A stretch of DNA of 64,000 bases from CAWJNF01 sp963844235 (lineage in GTDB: Bacteria; Actinomycetota; Thermoleophilia; Gaiellales; Gaiellaceae): positions 806,001-870,000 of the forward strand of contig CAWJNF010000004.1 in the NCBI GenBank assembly GCA_963844235.1, given 5' to 3'. The position numbers were made by a program, and so were the translations under genes. Shown in pieces: positions 16,715 to 24,704 of the stretch (positions within the stretch are counted from its first letter, which is position 1; the number at the start of each line of letters is the position of its first letter). The notes beneath the pieces are model-generated. The model was not told the DNA's origin, searched no databases, and saw only the letters and a program-made list of their open reading frames with translations.

Positions 16715-18268
16715 TCAGATCTCCTCGGCGGTCAGCTTGACCCGGCCGGCCGCCACGTCCGGGTCGACGGCCTCGAACGGTCGCCTCGAGAAGTACCGCT
16801 CGTGGCCGGTGAGCCGCCAGAGCACGAGTAGCACGACACCGAGCAGGAGGAAGCCGACGCCGATGACGAGGGGTGGCCCGACGCCGAGCCAGGTCTGGCC
16901 GGTGTAGGAGTTCTCCGGATCTGTGAAGTCGATGCACGACTTCGCGAAGAGGTAGAACAGGATCCCTGCGCCGACGAGCGGGGCGACGCCGATGAAAAGG
17001 AAGTTCTTCGCGGAGCGGAGCAGCTCGTGCCGGTAGTACACGGCGCACGCGACCCCGGAGAGCGCGTAGTAGAACGCGATCATCAGCGACAGAGCCGAGA
17101 TCGTGTCGAAGAGGAAGTTCTCGGAGATGAAGTTCGCCGGCACGTACCAGACCATGGCTCCCGCGGCCACGACGATCGTGGAGAACGCGGGCGTTCGGAA
17201 GCGGGGATGGACGTCGGCGAAGCGGCGGGGCAAGGCGTCTGCTCTGCCCATCGAGAATGTCGTGCGCGAGGCGGGGATGATGGTCGTCTGCGTCGACGAG
17301 ATCGCCGAGATCACGATGGCGAGCACGATGATGTTGTCCCAGGGCGAGCCGAGCACCCCTTCGCCGAGCACGGCGAAGATGCTCTCGTCGTCGTCGAACT
17401 CCTCCAACTGGCCGACACCGGCGTACGCCACGACCGCTGTGCTGACGGCGACGTAGGTCACGAGCAGGACGAGCGTGCTGACCATCGCGGCGAGGCCGGG
17501 CGCGCGTGTCGAGTCGGTCGTCTCCTCGGTCAGGTTCACGGCGCTCTCCCAGCCCCAGTAGATGAAGACCCCGATCAGGAGCCCCGATACAAGCGCCGAG
17601 AAGTTGTCGATCGCGAACGGCGAGAACCACGACGCCTCGGGGGTGATCGACTCCGGCGTCGCGTTGTCGGTGTACACCTTGATCAGCGCGGCCGCGGCGA
17701 AGATGAGCAGCGCCACGACCTGCGCCAGCGTGAGCACGTTCTGGAGCCGCGCCGAGAGCTCGGTGCCGATGACGCAGATCGCCGTCATGACCACGATCAC
17801 GGCGCACGCCAGCGCCGTCACCGCGATCCGGGAGTCGGCTGCGCTGTCAGCTCCGATCAGCACGTAGAAGTAGCGCGCGCCGACATCGGCGAGCGAGCCG
17901 ACGACCAGGATGCCGGTCGTGGTGACGGCCCAGCCGCCGATCCAGCCTGCGTACGGCCCCATCGCCCGGGTCACCCATGAGAACGTCGTGCCCGCGTCCG
18001 GGTCGGCACGGTTCATGTAGAAGAACGCCGCCGCGATCAGGAACATGGGGATGAACGATGTGAGGAGCGCGGCAGGAGCCTGGACGCCCACGACCGCGAC
18101 GACCGTGCCGATGACGGCGGCGAGGGAATAGGCGGGCGCCGTCGAGGCGAGCCCGATCGACAGGCCGTCGACGAACCCGATCGCACCCGCTTTGAGCCCG
18201 GCTTCCTCGCGCGCTGCCAGCTGCCCCTCCTGCCCCGAGTCGAGGCGCGAAAGTGTATGCGGTCTCAA
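16715..18268 (-). CDS. APC-family amino acid permease
   Basis: The 517-residue protein has about twelve to fourteen hydrophobic segments. After a 30-residue polar N-terminus it reads GFVDGLSIGLASTAPAYSLA, the helix I break region of APC transporters. Helix III carries GPYAGWIGGWAVTTTGILVV, and helix VI has IYWGWESAVNLTEE. Family members import amino acids or polyamines by proton coupling. The adjacent UspA gene on the same strand is 167 bp downstream, a pairing often seen in actinobacteria. The substrate cannot be read from the sequence. Confidence 0.9.
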   Translation of the reverse strand: MRPHTLSRLDSGQEGQLAAREEAGLKAGAIGFVDGLSIGLASTAPAYSLAAVIGTVVAVVGVQAPAALLTSFIPMFLIAAAFFYMNRADPDAGTTFSWVTRAMGPYAGWIGGWAVTTTGILVVGSLADVGARYFYVLIGADSAADSRIAVTALACAVIVVMTAICVIGTELSARLQNVLTLAQVVALLIFAAAALIKVYTDNATPESITPEASWFSPFAIDNFSALVSGLLIGVFIYWGWESAVNLTEETTDSTRAPGLAAMVSTLVLLVTYVAVSTAVVAYAGVGQLEEFDDDESIFAVLGEGVLGSPWDNIIVLAIVISAISSTQTTIIPASRTTFSMGRADALPRRFADVHPRFRTPAFSTIVVAAGAMVWYVPANFISENFLFDTISALSLMIAFYYALSGVACAVYYRHELLRSAKNFLFIGVAPLVGAGILFYLFAKSCIDFTDPENSYTGQTWLGVGPPLVIGVGFLLLGVVLLVLWRLTGHERYFSRRPFEAVDPDVAAGRVKLTAEEI

Positions 18269-18322
18269 CGTCCGCGGGCCGCGCGGAAACCGTCCAGCAG
18301 GTCGACCTCTACGGTTCGGGAA

Positions 18323-18427
18323 TCAGCTCTCGCGCGAGCGGCGCCGGGCGTTCGTGCCCTCGGCCAGGATGCCGAGCATGACGCCCACGGCGCCCACGAT
18401 CACGATGACGACGAGCAGCCAGGTCAT
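18323..18427 (-). CDS. 34-residue single-pass membrane microprotein
   Basis: The ATG at 18427 gives MTWLLVVIVIVGAVGVMLGI, a hydrophobic helix of about 21 residues, and then a basic tail LAEGTNARRRSRES. It is N-out or N-in single-pass by composition, with the basic tail predicted to stay in the cytoplasm. The ribosome binding site (GAGAGC) is weak. No family is recognised. Confidence 0.5.
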   Translation of the reverse strand: MTWLLVVIVIVGAVGVMLGILAEGTNARRRSRES

Positions 18428-18491
18428 TGCTCTCGTTGTCGGCATGCACGTCGGCGGGGTTTAGGGCACCTCCCCCGCCCGCACCGTGTCC

Positions 18492-18750
18492 GCTGGGGCC
18501 GGATCTCATCCGCCCCGCCCGCGCCGGCACCTGCCGTGGGCGGATCGGTTGCAACCGTCGTTTCGTAGGGGCCGGATCTCATCCGGCCCGCGAACCGACC
18601 TGCGCGCTTCGACCGGCGCTACGCCGCCGTCCGTAGGGGCCGGATATATCCGGCCCCTACACGAGCAATCCCGCCCACAGCGGGCCGGATCAGTCCCCCG
18701 TCAAACGATCCCGTCCACAGGACGTAGGGGCCGGATCTCATCCGGCCCGC
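18492..18750. repeat. cluster of five palindromic repeats
   Basis: The motif GTAGGGGCCGGAT-(2-4)-ATCCGGCCC occurs at 18492-18517 (degenerate), 18564-18590, 18633-18660, 18682-18697 (half) and 18723-18750. The 18633-18660 copy is a perfect 28-bp palindrome. The copies lie within about 260 bp of non-coding DNA between the small membrane protein and the AhpD-like gene. They are too short and irregular for a CRISPR array and have no cas gene nearby. They fit REP/BIME-type elements. Confidence 0.85.
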
Positions 18751-18761
18751 CGCCCGCGGCC

Positions 18762-19355
18762 TCACCGACCCGCGCTGTGGTACTCCTCGTTCGGGATCCA
18801 GCCGAGCGCGTTTGCCATCCGGTTCGTGAGGTTGAACATGGCCGCGACCTCGGCGATGTCCATCACATCCTCGTCCGTGAAGCCGAGCTCGCGCAGGGCC
18901 TCGATGTCGGCCTCCGTGCAGCGGTGCGCCTCCTCGGTGATCTTGACGGCGAAGTCGAGCATCGCCCGCTGTCGCTCGGAGAGGTGCGCGTGCCGGTAGT
19001 TGGAGGCGAGCGCGTCGGCGAGGATCGGATCGCCGGTGAGCACGCGCACGGCCGCTCCGTGGGCCGTGAGGCAGTAGTAGCAGCGGTTCGTCGCGGAGAC
19101 GACCGTCCCGATCATCTCCCGCTCCGCTTCCGTGAGTCCCGACTCGCCCTTGAGGAGCTCGTCCATGTGCTTGCGCCAGCGCAGCAGGTGCTCCGGGCGC
19201 AGGGCCCAGGCACGGAGGACGTTCGGGACAAAGCCGAGCTTCTCCTGAGCGCGACCCCAGAGCGAGCGAACCTCCTCGGGCAGCTCGTCCTCGGCCGGGA
19301 CGTGCACCCAGGCGATGCGCTCGGCGGTGGCCTTCCGGTTACGGGCGCTGCCCAC
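18762..19355 (-). CDS. peroxidase-related, AhpD-like (carboxymuconolactone decarboxylase family) protein
   Basis: About 197 residues hold the AhpD-like helical core with the redox motif CYYCLTAHG, in which two cysteines and a histidine match the C-x-x-C-x-x-x-H active site. Helical segments VLRAWALRPEHLLRWRKHMD and MLDFAVKITEEAHRC flank it. The protein probably reduces peroxides or cycles with a thiol partner. An ATG further upstream (19421) would run the gene through the tRNA-Asp gene, so I use the in-frame GTG at 19355. No good ribosome binding site supports any start, and relatives start close to the IAWVHVP segment. Confidence 0.8.
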   Translation of the reverse strand: MGSARNRKATAERIAWVHVPAEDELPEEVRSLWGRAQEKLGFVPNVLRAWALRPEHLLRWRKHMDELLKGESGLTEAEREMIGTVVSATNRCYYCLTAHGAAVRVLTGDPILADALASNYRHAHLSERQRAMLDFAVKITEEAHRCTEADIEALRELGFTDEDVMDIAEVAAMFNLTNRMANALGWIPNEEYHSAGR

Positions 19356-19366
19356 AAAGGGCAGGC

Positions 19367-19372
19367 TACAAT
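19367..19372 (+). promoter_or_regulatory. -10 box of the tRNA-Asp gene
   Basis: TACAAT lies eleven bases before the tRNA 5' end and matches the -10 consensus closely. No good -35 is seen 17 bases further upstream. Confidence 0.45.
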
Positions 19373-19382
19373 GCGACGGCTC

Positions 19383-19456
<74 letters not shown>

Positions 19457-19459
19457 TAC

Positions 19460-19482
19460 CGCTCTAGCCCGCTTCTAGAGCG
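19460..19482 (+). terminator. hairpin after tRNA-Asp
   Basis: CGCTCTAG and CTAGAGCG form an eight-base stem with a seven-base loop, three bases after the tRNA. It probably ends the tRNA transcript; no T-run follows. Confidence 0.5.
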
Positions 19483-19509
19483 GGATTGCGCTCTGGCCGA
19501 TCGGCCATT

Positions 19510-19703
19510 ACGGCGAGTCCGACGCCCAATCGACGCCCGATCGGCCGGCCCGCGCCTCCAGCCGGGCGCGGATCGCCGCCTCGGAGTCGCGGGCGAGATG
19601 GCCGTAGGTCTTGTCGATCGTTCTGACCGAGGCGCCCATGACGCGGGACAGCTCGAAGATCGAGACGCCGGCGGCGAGCGCCTCCGTCGCGAACGTGTGC
19701 GCA
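19510..19703 (-). pseudogene. tyrosine-recombinase (integrase) C-terminal remnant beside tRNA-Asp
   Basis: The minus strand reads HTFATEALAAGVSIFELSRV, then MGASVRTIDKTYGHLARDSE and ends SGVDWASDSP before a stop. This is the last 60 residues of a tyrosine recombinase: the HxxR-region His (HTFAT), the second-His position (MGAS, where Gly-His is usual) and the nucleophile in TYGHLA. At the CTGCG/CACACG junction near 19700 the frame breaks where LRHTF would be, and nothing recognisable lies upstream. The catalytic Arg region is missing, so it is dead. Its position about 55 bp from the 3' end of a tRNA gene fits an integrated element that has been lost. Confidence 0.75.
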
Positions 19704-19974
19704 GATGGTAGGGGCCTCGTCGCTCGCTCCCGGCGCCCAGCGACGAAAGAGCAACTCGCCTGGCCCTACCCAGCGGCCCGCCTGACGCTGCCGGATCGCG
19801 ATTCCGCCCGGGCGAGGCAGCGCCGGCGCGGCATCGGCTGCCGCCAAGATCGAGGGCGCAAACTCCAACACAGCTCACTCTGCGACAACGATGGAGCGGA
19901 GCGCGCAGGCAGCGACCATCGACGAGGTCGCGCAAGGTGCTCGGAGCGGACGCGACAGGTACCGTAAGGCCCCC

Positions 19975-20373
19975 ATGGGCCGGAACATCCTCGTTGTCAG
20001 TACCGTCGAATATGCCGACGACGTTCTGCGCGCACACGTCGCGGAGACCGACGTAATCAAGGTCGTAGTGCCGGTCGTGCGGCAAGGACTGCTGGACTGG
20101 CTCGCGAACGATCAGAGAGCCTTCGGGCATGCCGAGGAAGTCGCCGACCACACGGCTGAGCAGCTGTCTGGCGAAACGGTTGAGGCCGTTGCCGGCGAGG
20201 CCGACGTCGATCTGGCCATCCACGACGCTCTCGCCACATTTCCGGCGGACGAGATCATCGTTGCGGTTCGTTCAGCGGACAGGGCGGGACTTGTAGAGAA
20301 ACTCGCGCTGGACGATGCGCCGCGGCACAGCATCGAGGGAGTGCCTGTCCGCTTCATCGTGATCCGAGACTAG
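19975..20373 (+). CDS. small Rossmann-like, UspA-related protein
   Basis: I use the ATG at 19975 (MGRNILVVSTVEYADDVL); upstream in-frame sequence is not protein-like. The 132-residue product has alternating strands and helices: ILVVST, VIKVVVPVV, DVDLAIHDALATFPADEIIV and a final VRFIVIRD. The middle helix pair and the PADEIIVAV segment resemble UspA-like or phosphotransfer folds, but the typical ATP-loop glycines are absent. It is probably a small cytoplasmic regulatory protein. The family is conserved in Thermoleophilia-like genomes (my recollection, not checked). Confidence 0.65.
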   Translation: MGRNILVVSTVEYADDVLRAHVAETDVIKVVVPVVRQGLLDWLANDQRAFGHAEEVADHTAEQLSGETVEAVAGEADVDLAIHDALATFPADEIIVAVRSADRAGLVEKLALDDAPRHSIEGVPVRFIVIRD

Positions 20374-20560
20374 CGCGGGCGCGGCCCCTTCGACCCTGCT
20401 ACAGAACCTGTGCCGCGGTTGCCGCAGACGTACCCAGAGTCAGTCGCGGTCCAGGGAATCCGATTCCCTATCCCTTGGCCCTTCAGCGTTGCTCCCCCGC
20501 TTCCACCCGCATGTCCTCGTAAGGATTGTCATCGATGAGCGACGCTACGCGCCCGTCTGA

Positions 20561-20576
20561 ACGGTTCGAGAACCGT
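20561..20576. promoter_or_regulatory. 16-bp palindrome upstream of the proline-rich peptide gene
   Basis: ACGGTTCGAGAACCGT is a perfect inverted repeat twenty bases before the next ATG. Its position suits a repressor operator or a leader hairpin. Confidence 0.35.
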
Positions 20577-20596
20577 CGTGTGGGTAAGAAGAGCGT

Positions 20597-20782
20597 ATGA
20601 GGCCCAAGACGAGCGGTCGGCTTCCGGACCCTGATCCGGTACCTCCCACGCCAACGCCTGATCCGGGACCGCCAGTTCCCGACCCGGATCCTGTGCCACC
20701 TGCGCCTGTCCCCGACCCCGGTCTCCCCGACCCGCAGCCACCTGAGACCGAGCCGCCCGGACACCCACCGGGGCGAATCTAA
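20597..20782 (+). CDS. proline-rich peptide of PDP repeats
   Basis: The 61-residue product consists mainly of PDPxPP units, for example DPDPVPPTPTPDPGPP and DPDPVPPAPVPDPG, ending ETEPPGHPPGRI. About 45 percent of residues are proline and one in six is acidic, so it should form an extended polyproline helix. The start has only a weak AAGAAGAG site. Repeats of this composition serve as spacers or are exported in other proteins; here the whole ORF is the repeat. The 35-nt repeated unit and the palindrome just upstream argue for a real gene, but a low-complexity accident is possible. Confidence 0.45.
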   Translation: MRPKTSGRLPDPDPVPPTPTPDPGPPVPDPDPVPPAPVPDPGLPDPQPPETEPPGHPPGRI

Positions 20783-20833
20783 GGCGCACCTCCCCACGCG
20801 TGCGCCGACACGGAATCCGACACTCTGGAGCGG

Positions 20834-21360
20834 TCACGTGCGGCGCGCAGGTACCGAGAACCGGTGGCGCGTCTGGCCGAACGTACCCTTGGCGAACGCG
20901 AGTACCTTGGCGGGCTTCACCGAGAACACGAGGACCGCGCCACTCCCGCCCTCGTGCCGGAAGCGGCCGTCGTGCACCTCGTAGTGCCAGCGCCCGTCCC
21001 ACTTCCTCGCCCACATCTCTGCGAGACGTTCGAGAACGCTCTCGTCCCTCACCTGGACGGCCTCGCCCTCGACCACGACGTCGAGCCCTCGCTCCCACTC
21101 GTTGCAACCGGTCGCCAGAATCACGTTCTGATTGGTTCTCAGGTTCACTGCCTTCTGCTCGCCGGGGCCGGTGGCGAAAAAGATGGCGTCATCGAGCCAG
21201 ACAGCGACAAGCGGCGTCACATGCGGTCGACCGTCCGCTCGGACAGTCGAGATCCAGAACAGCTTGGCCTCTTCTAGCGCGCGGCGTGTCTCTTCCCAGT
21301 CGGTCGCGACGCGTCCCGGTCGCTGAATCGTGTGTCGAGCTCAGTCACGGGCTGCTTCAT
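20834..21360 (-). pseudogene. PPOX/F420-dependent flavoprotein gene with one frame change
   Basis: Reading from the ATG at 21360 (preceded by AAAGGAG) gives MKQPVTELDTRFSDRDA, then the frame fails. The next frame reads ATDWEETRRALEEAKLFWIS and continues TVRADGRPHVTPLVAVW, with AGEQKAVNLRTNQNVILATG and DVVVEGEAV, the pyridoxamine-5'-phosphate-oxidase-like split-barrel pattern. A missing G near 21316 (GCGTCGCG for GCGGTCGCG) repairs it to about 174 residues. The enzyme would bind FMN or F420. This break may be a sequencing error because everything around it is intact. Confidence 0.75.
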
Positions 21361-21434
21361 CAGGCTCTCCTTTCGATCCCGGGTCTCAGCGGGCCCGCTG
21401 GCCGTCCTGTCGACGTCTAGGTGGTCTCTCGATC

Positions 21435-21561
21435 TCATGCGGCGGTGTGCTCGAGGATCTCTCCGACGATGGTCTCCAGTCGACTCCAGCAACGCCGTGG
21501 GCGGCTCCGTCCAGCTCATGAAGCGGTGCAGGCGCCGGAAGAGACCTGAAGCCGTCCTCAT
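21435..21561 (-). pseudogene. possible 41-residue protein gene with one frame change
   Basis: From ATG 21561 (GAGGGG eight bases upstream) the strand reads MRTASGLFRRLHRFMSWTEP, then PTALLE. After removing a single T near 21483 it continues RLETIVGEILEHTAA and stops. The joined helix is amphipathic. Each half alone is short, so support is limited. Confidence 0.3.
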
Positions 21562-21764
21562 CTCGACTACCCCTCGTCCGGCACGCACGCCCGCAAGACG
21601 AACCCCCAACGGCACCCACCGCCCTCAGCAGCTACATCGCACGGGACTACTACGCACGCCTTCGCGACCTCACATGGCCAGTGCTCCGGTACCCGCCAAC
21701 TCACCAGGGACACCTGCGTCGCCTGGGCCAGAGTGCGGAATGTCACCCGGCACGACGGTCGTGC

Positions 21765-22073
21765 TCACGCGGCTTGCTTCGTCGCCTCGCCTTGCTCCGT
21801 CTGCTCGTGCACCCAAGCCAGGATTGCCTTGGAATGGCTGATGATCCTGCCGTCGGGGAGCTTGAGCGTGGGTAGCTTTCTCGTCCCAGTCGCCGCGAAG
21901 AGCTGATCGCGGGAACCCCGACGCAGGAACGGAATCGGACTGCCGTGTGCGGCGATGACTTTCTGGTAGTCGATTCCTGCGCCTCGCAGTGCTTCCTGAA
22001 CGCGCCGACAGGGGTGGAACCGTGGCCCGGCCTCGTCTCCGTCACAAACAAAAAGCGTCGGCTTCTCCGGCAT
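21765..22073 (-). CDS. glutaredoxin/GST-N-like thioredoxin-fold protein
   Basis: The ATG at 22073 follows GGGAGGATCAAC, and upstream in-frame sequence is not protein-like. The 102-residue product begins EKPTLFVCDGDEAGPR and HPCRRVQEALRGAG, then IDYQKVIAA, the beta-alpha-beta start of thioredoxin-fold proteins. It has the cis-proline segment TRKLPTLKLPDGRIISHSKA, as in GST N-domains (xPxL then D/E-S). Cys is in position to act as a thiol redox or binding residue. It stands alone, so it may be a stand-alone GST-N or glutaredoxin-like protein. Confidence 0.8.
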   Translation of the reverse strand: MPEKPTLFVCDGDEAGPRFHPCRRVQEALRGAGIDYQKVIAAHGSPIPFLRRGSRDQLFAATGTRKLPTLKLPDGRIISHSKAILAWVHEQTEQGEATKQAA

Positions 22074-22669
22074 GTTGATCCTCCCGAATGGGTGGGTTCT
22101 GGACTTCGTTTCCCTCTGCGCTAGAGAACCATTCGCGGTGAGCGGCATACCCTGCGCCAGCGTGCTCTCACTCGAAAGGCCCGCCGGCCACCGTTCGGCT
22201 GTCCGACGGAACGCAGCATCGGGCAGGGGCAGCGCGGACGAAAGGTGTTAGTGATGCTCACAGTCGAGTGTGAGCAGCCGGGCGATGTCAGCCGTGGCAA
22301 CGAGCCTAGAGCCCAGCAACCACGCGGCGTTGAGCTCATGCGGGTCCCGCGTTGAGGGGTACTTGGGCTGTGAGAGGGGCCGAACGAGCGATCTTCCATG
22401 GGTGAAAGGAGTTCGGGGCCTAGGTCGGCGAACAGGCTCGGGCCTGCCCGGACCGCCGGATGGCGCAACCCTAGATCGAGTCTCAATCCAATGCGCCGCC
22501 CGTGCCGAAGTAATGGACCGGCGCCGCTGCCCACACGCTGCCTGTCGGTAGCCGGGCGGCGGCGCCGTCTCCTGGAGGGAGCGGAGCGCGCCAGGCTGCG
22601 GCCCCATGGGCGCTCCGTCCACTCTCCACGGTAGCGGGTCCGCGATTCGCGGAGGGTTGACACGGTCTG
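22074..22669. other. about 600-bp low-density stretch, no convincing gene
   Basis: Open frames on both strands are Arg/Pro/Ser-rich and lack ribosome binding sites. One short minus-strand piece (WLLGSRLVATADIARLLTLD, ending near 22248) is protein-like, but I cannot extend it to a start. This stretch sits between other broken genes and may be decayed. Confidence 0.4.
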
Positions 22670-22802
22670 ACCCAGTGTGCGAGGCGACGTCGGTGTAGAA
22701 GTCCTTCGCGGCGGCCAGGTCCTCGACGAATCGCGTGATCGCGGCCATCCCTTCCGGCCACGGTGCCTGTGCGTTTTCGTCGCTCTGAGTCGACTCGTTC
22801 AT
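22670..22802 (-). pseudogene. VOC/glyoxalase N-terminal fragment
   Basis: From ATG 22802 the strand reads MNESTQSDENAQAPWPEG and MAAITRFVEDLAAAKDFYTD, the VOC first strand and helix. The similarity stops abruptly after TDVAS, and the rest of the frame is not VOC-like. It covers about one fifth of a domain, so it cannot fold by itself. Confidence 0.5.
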
Positions 22803-22932
22803 GCATGACGTTCGTCGTCCCGAGCGCCAAATCGGCCGAAGGTGGGTTTTCACACACCAACAGACCCCAGCGCCGAGATGCGTTAGGTTGGCCGCCCGCC
22901 GAGGCAAGTGCGACCGCGAACCGGAGGTCAGC

Positions 22933-23167
22933 ATGGAGGCGAGCCGCTACGACGTCCTGATCTACCGAGACTTCTCCGACCCTCTCGACGAGTCACCGCC
23001 ACAGGGGCGAGAACGCGAAGAGGCTCGGCTTCGGCGATGAGCTGATCGTCGTCGCCGTCGGGCCGGGTATCCACGAGGGACGAAGCACGATGATCCTCTC
23101 TGGGCTGGAGTCCGACACGTTCCAGCGCTGGCTCGACAGACGAGGACCCAAGCCCGAGACGACCTGA
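22933..23167 (+). pseudogene. small protein gene with one frame change
   Basis: From ATG 22933 the frame reads MEASRYDVLIYRDFSDPLDE and breaks near 23006. The next frame reads NAKRLGFGDELIVVAVGPGI, continues HEGRSTMILSGLESDTFQRW and ends LDRRGPKPETT. Removing one G from a GGGG run near 23007 gives about 77 continuous residues. The family is unknown. The repaired protein looks intact, so the break may be an error of sequencing. Confidence 0.5.
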
Positions 23168-23253
23168 CGACGGCGACGGGCGCGACCCGCGACCTGCCTG
23201 GGGAGGGCACCAGTCATTTGTCGCGAGCCGCCGCCTGGGCATAGCCGGTCCGG

Positions 23254-23457
23254 CTACTCGTCGGCCGGCGCGTGCTCGACCTGGCAGCGGATGACATGCG
23301 GGGCGGCCTCTTCCGTGCTGAGCAGGCGGTACCGCTTGCCATCGGCATAGATGTAGTCTCCGACGTCCAGCCGCTCAGCCTCCGGCCCGTAGGACTCGTC
23401 GCGAACGTGCCTCTCGCCCTCGTAGAAGTGGAACGTAGTGCTCTCCACTCCGCGCAC
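23254..23457 (-). CDS. small protein of unknown function
   Basis: A GTG start gives 67 residues: FHFYEGERHVRDESYGPEAE, then RLDVGDYIYADGKRYRLLST and VIRCQVEHAPADE. The beta-rich pattern with conserved-looking aromatic and glycine turns suggests a small barrel or cold-shock-like fold. I do not recognise the family. The ribosome binding site is weak. Confidence 0.55.
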   Translation of the reverse strand: MRGVESTTFHFYEGERHVRDESYGPEAERLDVGDYIYADGKRYRLLSTEEAAPHVIRCQVEHAPADE

Positions 23458-23706
23458 GGTAGCTCACAGAGGTTCCCCGCCCTTGTCGAGTGGGCCGCCG
23501 GTCACGGGGTCAGGGGACGAGGAGCTCCTCGGGGCCCGCCTACGGCCGAGCAGCGTCCCACCCCAAGCCTAGGCGGAATATCCCGAGTCAAATTCGCTGT
23601 CGCACGTCGGCCCCACCGATCCGCGCAAGCCTCTCCCTCTCGACCTTGGTAAGCCTCGGGTCGGAGGGCCGGGCGCGGAGACCGCCGTTGCCAAGAGCGC
23701 CACGGC
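23458..23706. other. 249-bp stretch, no gene seen
   Basis: Only shadow frames occur here. No clear promoter or terminator element stands out. Confidence 0.4.
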
Positions 23707-24702
23707 TCAGCCGAGGAGCAAGACGCTGGCGGTGAAGGTCGCGAAGAGCGCCGACCAAGCGAGGATGGCTTTGGCGGCGAAGCGACCGCGGTGGTGGAGT
23801 GAGCGTAGTGCGAGGAGCCCTCCGGCGAGGGCGAGGGCGCCGGCGAGGAGGGAGAAGCGGTCGAGCTCCCAGCTTGTGAATGCCACGCCGATGGCGACCG
23901 GGACGGTGGACTGGAAGGCCATGGCGCCGGTGATGTTGCCGAGTGCGAGGGCGTCCTTGCCCTCGCGTACCCAGAGGAAGCTGTTGGCTTTCTCGGGCAG
24001 CTCGGTTGCCAGCGGCGCAATCAGCAGAGCGAGCAGGAGCGGCGACACATCGAGCGAGTCGGCGATGGCGATCAGCTGCTCGACGATGAGGTGGGCACCG
24101 CCGATGATGAGCGCAAGCCCCGCAGTGAACTGGACAGCGATCATCCAGCTGGCGGGCGGGTCCTTCTTGGTCGGGTCGGCGATCAGGTCCGGGAGCTCCT
24201 CTTGGGCCTGGACGGTGCCGCCGCGGCGCACGGTGGAGACGACATAGATGCCGTAGCCGACGACCAAGCCGACCGCTCCGATCAGCCGCAGCTCCCATGG
24301 CGCTCCGATCCCGACAGCGAGCGCCGCGGCGAAGCAGAGAAGGAAGAAAGAGAGATCGCGCCTCAGCGTTTGGCGATGCAGGCGCAGCGTACGGCCTTGG
24401 TCACGTCGTTTCGCGTACATGAGAGCCGTCACGCCGACCAGCGCCATCGCCACCGTGGCGAGCAGAAATGGGGCACCGATGATCGCCCCGATGGCGACCT
24501 GGTCGGCCTGGGGATCGTTCCGTAAGACGGCGACGATGGGGATGACCGATTCCGGCAGCGCCGTCGAGACGCCGGCGAGAAGCGTGCCCACGGCTCCGAC
24601 CCCGAGCTGCAACCGATGGCCGGCCCACTCCACCGCGTTCGTGAACAGCAGCGCACCCCCAAGGACGGCCGCGAACCCGCCGGCGAGAAGGAGCAGAGAC
24701 AC
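23707..24702 (-). CDS. sodium/calcium exchanger-family (CaCA) membrane transporter
   Basis: The 331-residue protein has about ten hydrophobic segments and the two alpha-repeat signatures of the CaCA family: GVSTALPESVIPIVAVL at 44-60 and APLATELPEKANSFLWV near 245-262, where the Glu residues face the ion pathway. A cytoplasmic loop of about 45 residues separates the halves. It likely exchanges sodium or protons for calcium or another cation. A short UspA-type gene ends 2 bp from its start on the same strand, so the two should share a transcript. Confidence 0.85.
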   Translation of the reverse strand: MSLLLLAGGFAAVLGGALLFTNAVEWAGHRLQLGVGAVGTLLAGVSTALPESVIPIVAVLRNDPQADQVAIGAIIGAPFLLATVAMALVGVTALMYAKRRDQGRTLRLHRQTLRRDLSFFLLCFAAALAVGIGAPWELRLIGAVGLVVGYGIYVVSTVRRGGTVQAQEELPDLIADPTKKDPPASWMIAVQFTAGLALIIGGAHLIVEQLIAIADSLDVSPLLLALLIAPLATELPEKANSFLWVREGKDALALGNITGAMAFQSTVPVAIGVAFTSWELDRFSLLAGALALAGGLLALRSLHHRGRFAAKAILAWSALFATFTASVLLLG

Positions 24703-24704
24703 GC

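Noticed and set aside
16548..17807. Upstream extension of the UspA frame
   Set aside because: It is a shadow of the APC permease; the ATG at 16547 with GGGAG gives a normal UspA start.
18492..18750. CRISPR array
   Set aside because: Repeats are palindromic, uneven in length and spaced irregularly, spacers are not uniform and no cas gene is in the window.
20483..20545. Protein-like minus-strand piece SLIDDNPYEDMRVEAGEQR
   Set aside because: It resembles a C-terminus but no start or upstream continuation with protein-like pattern can be found, so I do not call a gene.
22121..22663. 180-residue minus-strand open frame
   Set aside because: It is Arg/Pro/Ser-rich, lacks a ribosome binding site and shows no domain; it lies in a low-density, apparently decayed stretch.
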